From Candidatus Hydrogenedens sp. (GTDB lineage: Bacteria > Hydrogenedentota > Hydrogenedentia > Hydrogenedentales > Hydrogenedentaceae): a DNA stretch of 18,240 bases. The notes below the pieces were generated by a model. The model searched no databases. It saw only the letters and a program-made list of their open reading frames with translations, and was not told the DNA's origin. The DNA is taken from assembly GCA_035378955.1 (NCBI GenBank), contig DAOSUS010000061.1, positions 1 through 18,240 on the forward strand, written 5' to 3'. Of this stretch, positions 1 to 7,534 are shown in pieces. Positions within the stretch are counted from its first letter, which is position 1. Each line of letters opens with the position of its first letter. Made by a program: the position numbers and the translations under genes.

Positions 1-726
1 ATCATTCGCACCTTTACTTTATTTTATCGAGAAATAGACACTCCCACACAGAATACCCTTTTGATAATTGCCAGTCTTACCATGCTCATAGGAGTTCTCG
101 GTGCTGTATCTCAAAATGAAATTCGGCGTATTCTTTCCTTTCATATCATATCTCAGATTGGTTATATGCTTATGGGACTTGCTTTATGGACTACATTAGG
201 AGTTGCCGGTGCCATCTACTTTATTGTCCACAATATTGTTGCTAAATCAAATCTATTCTTTATAAGCGGTATCATTAACGAAAAAACAGGCAGTTATCAC
301 CTTAAATCGCAAGGAAATCTATATAAAGAACTACCAATGCTCTCGGCTTGTTTTCTCTGTTCCGCATTATCTCTTGCTGGTTTACCTCCTCTGTCGGGTT
401 TCGTCGGTAAATTGGCATTAATAATAGCAGGTATTCATGCAGGTGCTTATATTACTGTTTTCATATCCATACTTGTAAGTTTCCTTACTTTATTTTCAAT
501 GACAAAAATATGGATATATACCTTTTGGGGAACATCAAATTATAAAAAAGAAATTTCCACTGAACCAGAGAAAAATTTATTTTTTGCATACAGTGCTGTG
601 ATAATACTTGCTTTACTGACTGTTTTATTGGGTGTATTTGGAGAAACTTTTATTGATATATCCGAAAAGTCCGCTCAAAGTTTACTTCAGCCATTGACTT
701 ATATAGAAAAGGTTATGGAGTATTAG
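1..726 (+). CDS. mrpD: Mrp Na+/H+ antiporter subunit D, 5'-partial
   Basis: This is the C-terminal 241 residues of a proton-translocating membrane subunit of the Mrp/Mnh multisubunit cation/proton antiporter, homologous to the NuoL/M/N subunits of complex I. The frame is open from base 1, so the true start lies left of the window; the TTG at 61 is internal. Several hydrophobic helices are visible. The stretch with SQNEIRRILSFHIISQIGYM resembles the conserved Lys/His-bearing helix region of the Proton_antipo_M family, and LAGLPPLSGFVGK is typical of MrpD and NuoN-like proteins. Identity as D rather than a Nuo subunit rests on the mrpE, mrpF and mrpG genes directly downstream. MrpA, B and C are expected further left. 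The stop at 724-726 lies two bases before the mrpE ATG, which implies translational coupling. Confidence 0.9.
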   Translation: MIRTFTLFYREIDTPTQNTLLIIASLTMLIGVLGAVSQNEIRRILSFHIISQIGYMLMGLALWTTLGVAGAIYFIVHNIVAKSNLFFISGIINEKTGSYHLKSQGNLYKELPMLSACFLCSALSLAGLPPLSGFVGKLALIIAGIHAGAYITVFISILVSFLTLFSMTKIWIYTFWGTSNYKKEISTEPEKNLFFAYSAVIILALLTVLLGVFGETFIDISEKSAQSLLQPLTYIEKVMEY

Positions 727-727
727 T

Positions 728-1201
728 ATGAATTCCAACTTGTTTCTGGCAAATGTTCTTTTAAGTTTAATCTGGGCCTTTATCTCAGGTACTTTGTCTT
801 TTGCAAGTATCCTATTGGGATTTGTTATTGGATATATGATTTTATTTATCATATATGGCAAAGAAGCAGATTATTTTCTTAAAGTCATTCGTATTTTTTT
901 GTTTGCATTTCGTTTTATTTGGCTATTATTTTTATCAAATATTGAAGTAGCCATTGAGGTGCTTCGCATTCGTCCAAAATCCGCCCCCGGAATTATTGCT
1001 TATCAACTTCATTCTACCAATCCGTTGGAAATAACTTTATTTGCAAATTTTATATCATTAACTCCCGGAACCCTAAGCGTGGATATTTCAGAAGACAATA
1101 AGGTTCTTTATATTCACGCTTTGTTTGCTAATAATCCTGAAAAATTGAAAAAAGATATTGAAGAACAATTGGAAAAACCATTAAACACAATTTTTAACTG
1201 A
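728..1201 (+). CDS. mrpE: Mrp Na+/H+ antiporter subunit E
   Basis: This 157-residue MrpE/MnhE/PhaE-family subunit belongs to the Mrp antiporter in the cytoplasmic membrane, which exchanges Na+ (or K+) for H+ and supports pH and sodium homeostasis. Two or three hydrophobic helices fill the first ~75 residues. The family-typical segment around residues 100-120 (NPLEITLFANFISLTPGTLS) is clear, followed by a short hydrophilic tail. Length matches the family (about 155-165 residues). A GGAG at 717-720, seven bases before the ATG, supports this start. The gene follows mrpD by one base and precedes mrpF by three. Confidence 0.93.
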   Translation: MNSNLFLANVLLSLIWAFISGTLSFASILLGFVIGYMILFIIYGKEADYFLKVIRIFLFAFRFIWLLFLSNIEVAIEVLRIRPKSAPGIIAYQLHSTNPLEITLFANFISLTPGTLSVDISEDNKVLYIHALFANNPEKLKKDIEEQLEKPLNTIFN

Positions 1202-1204
1202 TAT

Positions 1205-1471
1205 ATGATTTTTTCGAGTATAGTTATATTTACAATTATGGTTGTTGTAGGGATAATTTTTGCCCTGATACGACTTGCTATAGGTCCTACTCTGGCAGAC
1301 CGTGTAGTGGCTTTAGACCTGATAACAACTCAAATTGTCGGCATAATCGCTGTTTATTCCATTGCCATATCAAACTCCACATACCTGATTGATGCAATAA
1401 CAATTACTATTCTTTCCTTTTTAGGGACAGTAACCTTTGCCTATTATTTAGGAATTGGAGGGAAACCATGA
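1205..1471 (+). CDS. mrpF: Mrp Na+/H+ antiporter subunit F
   Basis: This 88-residue small membrane subunit of the Mrp antiporter (MrpF/PhaF family) has three predicted transmembrane helices, as expected. The family signature LAIGPTLADRVVALDLITT sits at residues ~24-42, between helices one and two. It begins three bases after the mrpE stop, and its TGA overlaps the mrpG ATG in an ATGA tetranucleotide at 1468-1471. No clear Shine-Dalgarno is visible before this start, so expression probably depends on coupling to mrpE. Confidence 0.93.
   Translation: MIFSSIVIFTIMVVVGIIFALIRLAIGPTLADRVVALDLITTQIVGIIAVYSIAISNSTYLIDAITITILSFLGTVTFAYYLGIGGKP
1457..1462 (+). promoter_or_regulatory. ribosome binding site of mrpG
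   Basis: GGAGGG sits five bases upstream of the mrpG ATG, inside the end of mrpF. It is the strongest Shine-Dalgarno match noticed in this operon and confirms the ATGA-overlapping start. Confidence 0.7.
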
Positions 1472-1821
1472 TAAAAGAAATCCTCACCTCGCTATTTTTA
1501 CTTTTGGGTGGTTTTTTTATGTTATTAGCCGGTTTCGGAATACTGCGTTTTCCTGATGTATATACTCGGATGCATGCTGCCACAAAAAGCGGAACTTTAG
1601 GTGTTACAGGAGCCTTAATTGCATTGTCTCTTTATTTTTGGGATACAGAAATTACAGTGCGTGCTATGTTACCCATCCTATTTACTCTTATTACGGCACC
1701 TGTTGCAGCACATTGTATTAGTCGTTCTGCATTCAAAAGCGGTGTAGAACTGTCAGAGAACAGCGTTATAAACGAGTTTGAACAAAATCAAGAAATTTCA
1801 ACAGACGAACAAATTAAATAG
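1468..1821 (+). CDS. mrpG: Mrp Na+/H+ antiporter subunit G
   Basis: This 117-residue MrpG/MnhG/PhaG subunit is the last gene of the antiporter operon. Three hydrophobic helices are visible. The family hallmark GILRFPDVYTRMHAATKSGT occurs at residues ~24-43, followed by the helix 2/3 region ending in the AHCISRSAF segment. The C-terminal ~25 residues are hydrophilic. A strong ribosome binding site, GGAGGG at 1457-1462, lies five bases before the ATG. The stop codon overlaps the convergent gene at 1814-2629 by eight bases, leaving no room for a conventional terminator between them. Confidence 0.93.
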   Translation: MIKEILTSLFLLLGGFFMLLAGFGILRFPDVYTRMHAATKSGTLGVTGALIALSLYFWDTEITVRAMLPILFTLITAPVAAHCISRSAFKSGVELSENSVINEFEQNQEISTDEQIK

Positions 1822-2629
1822 ATGGTTTTGTTTCAGCAGTTTCAGGTTTGTTGATAGTATCTCCCTGTTTTAAATCTACAGCTTCTTTTACAAGAGGGGC
1901 AATTTGTTCTGCGGGTAAAACAATAATTAATGAATTAGTCTCTACCTCATCTTTCCATTCCTGCACTACCCGTAAAGTCCCCATACCCACAAATTTCCCA
2001 TCCATTGAAAATAAAGGCGAACTCAAAATATCAAAAGAACGGCTCTGGCTTAATGTGTAAAAAAGAAAAGGTTTTTCAATAATACTCTCTACTCTCAATA
2101 CGGTTGCACTATGAGTGCGACGAGCCACTTTCCCATGTTGCATAATTAATAACAAGGGGTCTAATAATTGGGGTGCCGCAATATCATCTTTTTCTAAGGA
2201 TACCTTGACTAAATCTTCTGGAATTGGTTCTTTGGCTCGGATAACCATAACATCGCGTTCTTTATCCTGTAAAAGCACTTCAGCGGGAATTTCTTTTTCA
2301 TCTTTCAAAATCATCTTTATAGAAGCGATACGGATATTAATTGTATTTCGTAATTCCTGGTCTAACAATATTGATGGGTCAAGTGCCGAAAGAGCAAGAA
2401 TTGCCATACCAGCAGGCTTTACCAACACTGCAGTGCATTGTCCAACAGTTTCTTCATCTCCATCCGATGAGGTAATTAATAAATTGGCTCTAACTGTAAT
2501 GACAGAAGAGGCATATTGTTGAAAGACTTTTCTACCTGATTCCGCTATTTCATCAGCAAAAATATTAACAACAACAAATATAAAATTAGCCACCAAAATA
2601 AAAATAGGGAAAGATTTTATAAACTTCAT
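1814..2629 (-). CDS. exported trypsin/HtrA-fold protein, probably catalytically dead
   Basis: This is a 271-residue protein with an N-terminal signal peptide (charged MKFIK, hydrophobic core, probable cleavage after FA at ~25). The layout is that of the HtrA/DegP protease fold: a TVGQCTAVLV strand at ~61-70 where families have G-x-G-S-G, KERDVMVIRA at ~123-132 corresponding to the DLAVLK strand that carries the catalytic Asp, and LSSPLFSMDGKFVGM at ~202-216 corresponding to SGGPL-N-x-x-G-x-VVG. By eye the catalytic His position is Ser81 (in LALSALD) and the nucleophilic Ser is Leu202. Only the Asp (D126) seems kept. No PDZ domain is present. I infer a periplasmic or secreted pseudoprotease, possibly a binding or scaffold protein. 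Family placement is moderate because the similarity is remote. It is transcribed divergently from dxs and converges on mrpG with an eight-base overlap. Confidence 0.7.
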   Translation of the reverse strand: MKFIKSFPIFILVANFIFVVVNIFADEIAESGRKVFQQYASSVITVRANLLITSSDGDEETVGQCTAVLVKPAGMAILALSALDPSILLDQELRNTINIRIASIKMILKDEKEIPAEVLLQDKERDVMVIRAKEPIPEDLVKVSLEKDDIAAPQLLDPLLLIMQHGKVARRTHSATVLRVESIIEKPFLFYTLSQSRSFDILSSPLFSMDGKFVGMGTLRVVQEWKDEVETNSLIIVLPAEQIAPLVKEAVDLKQGDTINKPETAETKPSI

Positions 2630-2690
2630 AAAAACTTCTTTACTTTACATGTATTAAATAATGAATTAAAATGAACTTAAACTGTGTTTT

Positions 2691-2696
2691 ATTATA
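2691..2696 (-). promoter_or_regulatory. possible -10 element for the pseudoprotease gene
   Basis: Read on the minus strand this is an exact TATAAT, about 60 bases upstream of the start codon at 2629, inside the divergent spacer shared with dxs. No good -35 hexamer is visible at 16-18 bp, and exact matches arise by chance in AT-rich DNA, so this is tentative. Confidence 0.3.
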
Positions 2697-2792
2697 ACAC
2701 AACCTTATAAAATTCTTACAGTGGGATATTTAAGAGACATCTATGTTATTATATTAGCAAGAGTGAAGAGGTTTTTATTGGAAATTTAAAAT

Positions 2793-4703
2793 ATGGCTAT
2801 TCTTGAAAATATAAATTCACCTAAAGATATTAAAACCCTTTCTTTAGACCAGTTAGAACTATTGGCGGAAGAAATTCGCAAAAAAATTATTTCTACGGTC
2901 TTAATCAATGGGGGGCATTTGGCATCTCCCCTGGGAGTAGTGGAACTGACTATTGCATTACATTATGTTTTTGACATCGGTAAAGATATTCTTATATGGG
3001 ATGTCGGACATCAATCTTATGCTCATAAAATACTTACGGGAAGAAACCACAATTTTGATACACTCCGAAGAAAAGGGGGAATTAGTGGCTATCCGCGTCG
3101 TGAGGAAAGCCCCCTTGATTTTTTTGGCACGGGTCATAGTTCCACATCTATATCTTCTGCATTAGGGATGGCTATTGCTCGTGATATAGAAAAAGAAAAT
3201 AATCATGTTATAGCAGTTATTGGAGATGGAGCCATGACAGGGGGCATGGCAATGGAAGCATTAAGTCATGCGGGGCACCTTGGAACAAATCTGCTGGTAA
3301 TATTGAATGATAATGAAATGTCTATCGCTCCCAATACAGGGGCTTTAGCAAAATATTTTAATCGCCTTATTATGGCTTACCCTTATAAAAGGGCAAAAGA
3401 AGATGTTGGAAGTTTCGTAAAACGAATTGTAGGAGAACGCGTTACCCGAACCATTCAGGATTTGGAGAAATCGGTAAAAGGCTTTATTACAAAAGGTTCC
3501 TTATTCCAAGAATTGGGTTTTAATTATATCGGTCCTGCCGATGGACATGATTTACCTTTATTAATGGAATGTTTTCAAAATCTGAAGTATTTTGCGGGTC
3601 CTGTTTTGTTTCACTGTCGAACGGAAAAAGGGAAAGGATACAAAGAGGCGGAAAAAGACCCTCAAAAATATCACGGAATTAAACCTAAAAAAATTTACAA
3701 ATCCGATGAAGAAGGGGATGGAATTCTATTAACCCAACCTGTTGAAGAAATAGGAAAAAGTTTTACAGAACATTTTAGCGATGCAATATGTAAACTCGCT
3801 GAAAAAGATAATCGAATTGTTGCTATAACTGCCGCAATGCCAGCAGGTACGGGATTGACTACTTTTGCGGAAAAATTCCCACAACGATTTTTCGATGTAG
3901 GAATATGCGAACAGCATGCGGTAACTCTTGCCGCTGGGCTTGCCTGTAAAGGATTTCGACCTGTGGTTGCTATTTATTCGACTTTTTTACAACGGGCTTA
4001 TGACCAGATTATTCATGATGTTTGTTTGCAAAATTTGCCCGTTATTTTCGCTATAGACCGTGCCGGGCTTGTTGGTGAAGATGGTCCCACTCACATGGGG
4101 ACTTTTGACCTTTCCTTTTTGCGGGTCATACCCCAATTAAAGATTTGTTCACCTCGCGATGGCTTTGATTTAGAAAAACTTTTAGAAATAGCCCTCCTTC
4201 AAGAAGGACCCATTGCAATTCGTTATCTCAAAGCACAATCTATACTTACAGGGTCAACGACAGAACGGAATTACATGGGAGCAGATGTCCTTTCAACAGG
4301 AACTGATGGCTATTTTCTTGCCGTGGGAACCAAAGTCCATACCTGCCTGAAAGTATCCCAAAAATTACAAAAAGCAGGGATATCTATCGGTGTTATTGAT
4401 ATGAGATGGGTAAAACCCCTCGATATACAGATACTGAAAAAACTTTCTACCCCGCGTATTTTTACGGTCGAAGAAAATACTTTAATAGGTGGCTTTGGAA
4501 GTGCTATCCTTGAATACTTCAATGATAGTTCTTTAATAGAAGAGACAAAGATATATCGTTTAGGGATATCGGATGTTTTTTGTGAACATGCTTCTCGTGA
4601 AGAACAATTAAAAATGTTTGGACTAACCGTTGATGAATTATCTGATAAAGTACTTGAAATTTTTGAGATAAATCAACATACGCATGTACCCACTATGTCC
4701 TGA
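2793..4703 (+). CDS. dxs: 1-deoxy-D-xylulose-5-phosphate synthase
   Basis: DXS condenses pyruvate and D-glyceraldehyde 3-phosphate, using thiamine diphosphate and Mg2+, to form DXP. This is the entry step of the MEP isoprenoid pathway and feeds thiamine and pyridoxal synthesis. At 636 residues it is full length. The TPP-binding motif GDGAMTGGM begins at G144 and ends at the NDN of 172-174. The DVGHQSYAHK segment (70-79) carries an active-site His. The pyrimidine-domain catalytic Glu is E373 in ICEQHAVTLAAG, and RAGLVGEDGPTHMG follows. A C-terminal transketolase domain with a VEENTLIGGFGS segment ends the protein. No good Shine-Dalgarno lies at normal spacing before the ATG; GAAGAGG at 2764-2770 is 22 bases away. 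A TTG at 2778 is in frame but is followed at once by a stop, so 2793 is the best start. Confidence 0.97.
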   Translation: MAILENINSPKDIKTLSLDQLELLAEEIRKKIISTVLINGGHLASPLGVVELTIALHYVFDIGKDILIWDVGHQSYAHKILTGRNHNFDTLRRKGGISGYPRREESPLDFFGTGHSSTSISSALGMAIARDIEKENNHVIAVIGDGAMTGGMAMEALSHAGHLGTNLLVILNDNEMSIAPNTGALAKYFNRLIMAYPYKRAKEDVGSFVKRIVGERVTRTIQDLEKSVKGFITKGSLFQELGFNYIGPADGHDLPLLMECFQNLKYFAGPVLFHCRTEKGKGYKEAEKDPQKYHGIKPKKIYKSDEEGDGILLTQPVEEIGKSFTEHFSDAICKLAEKDNRIVAITAAMPAGTGLTTFAEKFPQRFFDVGICEQHAVTLAAGLACKGFRPVVAIYSTFLQRAYDQIIHDVCLQNLPVIFAIDRAGLVGEDGPTHMGTFDLSFLRVIPQLKICSPRDGFDLEKLLEIALLQEGPIAIRYLKAQSILTGSTTERNYMGADVLSTGTDGYFLAVGTKVHTCLKVSQKLQKAGISIGVIDMRWVKPLDIQILKKLSTPRIFTVEENTLIGGFGSAILEYFNDSSLIEETKIYRLGISDVFCEHASREEQLKMFGLTVDELSDKVLEIFEINQHTHVPTMS

Positions 4704-4742
4704 ACATACAATATTCCTGAAAATTCTTATTAAATTCAAAAG

Positions 4743-4770
4743 TTGTAAAAAATTGTGGATTTATGGTAAT
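4743..4770 (+). promoter_or_regulatory. possible promoter of tRNA-Leu
   Basis: TTGTAA at 4743-4748 and GGTAAT at 4765-4770 are separated by 16 bases; each matches four of six consensus bases. The spacing would place a transcript start about 25 bases before the mature tRNA. Its position in the 97-bp spacer after dxs fits, but the match is weak. Confidence 0.35.
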
Positions 4771-4800
4771 CTTTTAAACCCCAATGTTTATTAGCATGAG

Positions 4801-4882
4801 GGGCGAGTGGCGGAATTGGCAGACGCGCTGGACTTAGGATCCAGTACCGCGAGGTGTGCGGGTTCAACTCCCGCCTCGCCCA
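4801..4882 (+). tRNA. tRNA-Leu (anticodon UAG)
   Basis: The acceptor stem GGGCGAG (4801-4807) pairs perfectly with CTCGCCC (4875-4881), followed by discriminator A at 4882. The anticodon stem CTGGA/TCCAG encloses the loop CTTAGGA with anticodon TAG at 4835-4837, reading CUA and other CUN leucine codons. The variable arm is long (class II), as in leucine tRNAs, and the T arm GCGGG-TTCAACT-CCCGC is canonical. The 3' CCA is not encoded (CAT follows the discriminator), so it must be added by tRNA nucleotidyltransferase. It lies alone between dxs and tig. Confidence 0.97.
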
Positions 4883-4948
4883 CATTACTATTGAACTTTA
4901 ATAGATAATTAATGAATCATAAAACAACTTAAATATAGGTCAATAATC

Positions 4949-6454
4949 ATGATGGAACAAAAAAACAACAACGAAAATAACATTACTCCCTCTGAATCAG
5001 AACAAAAAGATGAGTTGCAAAATGCAACGGAAACTACTTCGGAACAAACAACAACAGAGGAATTGCATGAGCATAAACACCATCACCATGCCCATGATAC
5101 AGCCGAAGAAGAATTTAAATTTGAAAAAGACCCCGAATATGAAATTGATTACAAAGGAGACTGTTTATATTCCGTAAAGATTTCTATTCCTGCGGTAAAT
5201 ACTAAATCACAGATAAATAAAAATCTGGAAGAAGTAAAAGAACATGCAGAATTGCCCGGTTTTCGTAAAGGGAAAGCCCCCATGTGGTTAGTTGAAAACA
5301 AATTTGGCAAAATAGCTCGAAAAGAAGCCCTTGATAAGGTTATAACCGAATCCGTTAAAAAATTAATGGAAGACAATAAATTACGGGCATTTTCTACCCC
5401 GCAATTTGAAGGGTTAGAAGAACTTGACAAATTACCAGAAGATAAGGATATATCTTTTCAGGTTTCTTTTGAAGTAGCACCAAGATGCGAATTAGGTAAG
5501 TATCGTGGGCTTGAGTTAGAACGAAAAGTCCTTGAACCTGATGAAAATATGATTGCAGAACGGCTGGAACTTTTGCGGAACCGTTTTGCAATTTATCAGT
5601 CTATTCCTGATGCAGAAATAGCCAATGGTGACCAGGCAATTATTGATTTTAATGGAACTATAGATGGGGAAAGTTTCCCCGGTGGAACTGCCAACAATTA
5701 TCCTTACATAGTCGGTTCTAAGAGATTTTTCGGTAAATTTGAAGAAGCACTTATTGGTGCTAAAGTTGGTGAAACGAAAACCTGCGAAGTTGAATTTCCG
5801 ATAGATTACACGAACAAAAGCCTTGCCGGTAAAAAAGCAATATTCGAAATTAAAATTAAAGACATCAAACGGAAAGAAATGCCTGCATTAGATGATGAAT
5901 TTGCAAAACAAGCCGGGGCAAAAAATCTTGAAGACTTGAAACAAAAAATTAAGAAAGAACTGGAAGATGCTATATCGGAAGAAACTGATTATCAATTAGA
6001 GACAGATGCAATTGAACAGGTTATTGCAAACAGCACATTTGAAATTCCCAAATCACTCATTGAAGAGGTAGCCAAAAATCAGGTAGAAGAACAAATCCAA
6101 CGAATGATACAAATGCGTATCCCTGTGTCGGAAATTGAAAAACAACGCGAAGAGTTGGAAAAGGATGCTAAAGAAAAAGCAGAAAAAACAATTAAGTGGT
6201 ATACTGTGGCAAATGAAATAGCCGAAGCAGAAGGGATAGAAATTACAGATAGTGACTACGAGGACGAAGCACAAAACATACAAGGAAGAACAGGGATAGA
6301 TATAGAAACCATTCGTAACTATATTCAGGAACAAGGCAAAGAAGATGTAAACGATACCATTATTCGAAAAAAAGTAGTTAAACTTATTTTAGACAGTGCC
6401 AAAATTGAGACAAAAACTATTTCCCGTGAAGAATGGGAAAAAAAATCTGATTAA
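4949..6454 (+). CDS. tig: trigger factor with His-rich N-terminal extension
   Basis: Trigger factor is the ribosome-associated chaperone and peptidyl-prolyl isomerase that receives nascent chains at the exit tunnel. The ribosome-docking signature GFRKGKAP is at residues 104-111. An FKBP-type PPIase domain spans roughly 220-315 (FNGTIDGESFPGG through DYTNKSLAGKKAIFEIKIKDIK), and a long helical C-terminal chaperone domain follows. The protein is 501 residues against about 430 in E. coli. The excess is mostly an N-terminal tail of about 60 residues, rich in Glu, Gln, Thr and Asn, with seven His in the ten residues at 40-49. Two adjacent ATGs (4949 and 4952) start the frame; no strong Shine-Dalgarno is visible, and no better internal start precedes the folded domain. 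It is followed after 14 bases by clpP, a common pairing. The tail may bind metal, as in SlyD, but that is inference. Confidence 0.95.
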   Translation: MMEQKNNNENNITPSESEQKDELQNATETTSEQTTTEELHEHKHHHHAHDTAEEEFKFEKDPEYEIDYKGDCLYSVKISIPAVNTKSQINKNLEEVKEHAELPGFRKGKAPMWLVENKFGKIARKEALDKVITESVKKLMEDNKLRAFSTPQFEGLEELDKLPEDKDISFQVSFEVAPRCELGKYRGLELERKVLEPDENMIAERLELLRNRFAIYQSIPDAEIANGDQAIIDFNGTIDGESFPGGTANNYPYIVGSKRFFGKFEEALIGAKVGETKTCEVEFPIDYTNKSLAGKKAIFEIKIKDIKRKEMPALDDEFAKQAGAKNLEDLKQKIKKELEDAISEETDYQLETDAIEQVIANSTFEIPKSLIEEVAKNQVEEQIQRMIQMRIPVSEIEKQREELEKDAKEKAEKTIKWYTVANEIAEAEGIEITDSDYEDEAQNIQGRTGIDIETIRNYIQEQGKEDVNDTIIRKKVVKLILDSAKIETKTISREEWEKKSD

Positions 6455-6468
6455 GAGAATTAAAAACT

Positions 6469-7131
6469 ATGCATGAAGCAATAGAAAAATTGTTCAAACA
6501 TGGAATTAACCCTTATTCCGAAAATCCTATTAACCCTCAGGCTGTAACAATATATCAGCAAACCAGTCGGGGAGAAAGGGCTTACGATATTTACTCCCGA
6601 TTGCTTGAAGACCGAATTATTTTTTTGGGTATGCCTATTGACGACTATGTTGCTAACTATATCATTGCCCAATTACTTTATTTAGAAGCAGAAGACCCCG
6701 ATAAAGACATAAATCTTTATATCAATAGCCCGGGTGGTAGTGTTACAGCAGGTTTGGCAATATACGATACCATGCAGTTTATCCGTCCCGAAATTACAAC
6801 CATCTGCCTTGGACAGGCAGCCAGTATGGCAGCAGTCCTTATGTCCGCAGGAACTCCCGGAAAACGCTATGCGCTTCCTTATTCTCGCTTCCTGTTGCAT
6901 CAATTAATGGGGGGTGTTCGCGGACAGGCTACTGACATCGCTATTCAGGCACAGGAAATTGTTCGGATAGGTGAAACTATTGACCAAATCCTCGCCAGAC
7001 ATACAGGACAACCCATTGAAGTTATCCGAAGAGATACCGACCGCGACTTATTTCTCAGTGCAGACGAAGCAAAAAACTATGGACTAATTGACGAAGTATT
7101 ACAACGCTCCAAACCTAAAAAAGAAAAATAA
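6469..7131 (+). CDS. clpP: ATP-dependent Clp protease proteolytic subunit ClpP
   Basis: ClpP is the serine peptidase that forms a two-ring tetradecamer and degrades proteins fed to it by ClpX or ClpA/C. The 220-residue sequence covers the whole family. The catalytic triad is visible: Ser119 in GQAASMAA, His144 in RFLLHQ and Asp193 in TDRDLFLSA. The LYINSPGGSVTAG segment at 83-95 forms part of the oxyanion/substrate-binding strand. The N-terminal ~35 residues probably include a propeptide removed by self-processing. Its neighbours are tig 14 bases upstream and a CoA-binding protein four bases downstream, so one transcript is likely. clpX, often next in line, is absent here. Confidence 0.97.
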   Translation: MHEAIEKLFKHGINPYSENPINPQAVTIYQQTSRGERAYDIYSRLLEDRIIFLGMPIDDYVANYIIAQLLYLEAEDPDKDINLYINSPGGSVTAGLAIYDTMQFIRPEITTICLGQAASMAAVLMSAGTPGKRYALPYSRFLLHQLMGGVRGQATDIAIQAQEIVRIGETIDQILARHTGQPIEVIRRDTDRDLFLSADEAKNYGLIDEVLQRSKPKKEK

Positions 7132-7135
7132 AAAA

Positions 7136-7516
7136 ATGCCTAAAACAGTAGCAATCATTGGTGCATCTGCCGACCGTAACAAATACAGTAATAAGGCAAT
7201 CCGTGCATATATTGCAAAAGGATGGACTGTTTACCCCGTGAATCCCAATATCAAAGAAATTGAAGGGATTCCCTGTTATAAATCCATTGAAGATGTTCCC
7301 GAACCTATTGACCGTATCAGCGTATATGTTCCACCTCAAATCGGCAAAACACTTCTCCCCTCCATTGCCAGAAAAAAGCACAACGAACTATACATAAACC
7401 CCGGTGCCGAAGACGAAGAACTTATGCAAAAAGCAACACAACTTGGATTAAATCCCATCTACGCTTGCAGTATTATTGCCGTTGGTTCACATCCCTCCTC
7501 CTTCTCCGAAAAATAA
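7136..7516 (+). CDS. CoA-binding Rossmann-fold protein (YccU-like)
   Basis: This 126-residue protein is a single CoA_binding_2-type Rossmann domain. The nucleotide-binding loop VAIIGASADRNKYSNK (residues 5-20) is followed by alternating strands and helices, including VYPVNPN, YVPPQIGKTLLP and ELYINPGAEDEEL, which are all typical of the YccU family. Proteins of this kind bind CoA in vitro; their cellular role is mostly unknown. I start it at ATG 7136, where homology begins, four bases after the clpP stop. An upstream in-frame start at 7088 would overlap clpP and add 16 low-complexity residues. No Shine-Dalgarno is evident, so expression probably relies on coupling to clpP. It ends 18 bases from the convergent GH28-like gene. 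Confidence 0.85.
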   Translation: MPKTVAIIGASADRNKYSNKAIRAYIAKGWTVYPVNPNIKEIEGIPCYKSIEDVPEPIDRISVYVPPQIGKTLLPSIARKKHNELYINPGAEDEELMQKATQLGLNPIYACSIIAVGSHPSSFSEK

Positions 7517-7534
7517 ATACACATTTTACAACAA

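Noticed and set aside
2115..2522. Open frame on the plus strand antisense to the pseudoprotease gene
   Set aside because: It has no family resemblance and Ser/Arg-heavy shadow composition, and it lies fully within a gene with a signal peptide and recognisable fold.
2684..2700. GTGTT/AACAC hairpin in the dxs divergent spacer as a regulatory RNA or riboswitch
   Set aside because: A five-base stem is expected by chance, and the 163-bp spacer lacks the conserved core of a TPP riboswitch.
4888..4904. CTATT/AATAG hairpin after the tRNA as a terminator
   Set aside because: Only five AT-rich pairs and no T-run follow, so it is not a credible terminator.
7088..7135. Longer start of the CoA-binding protein inside clpP
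   Set aside because: It would add 16 low-complexity residues with no homology and overlap clpP by 44 bases, whereas ATG 7136 begins exactly at the Rossmann fold.
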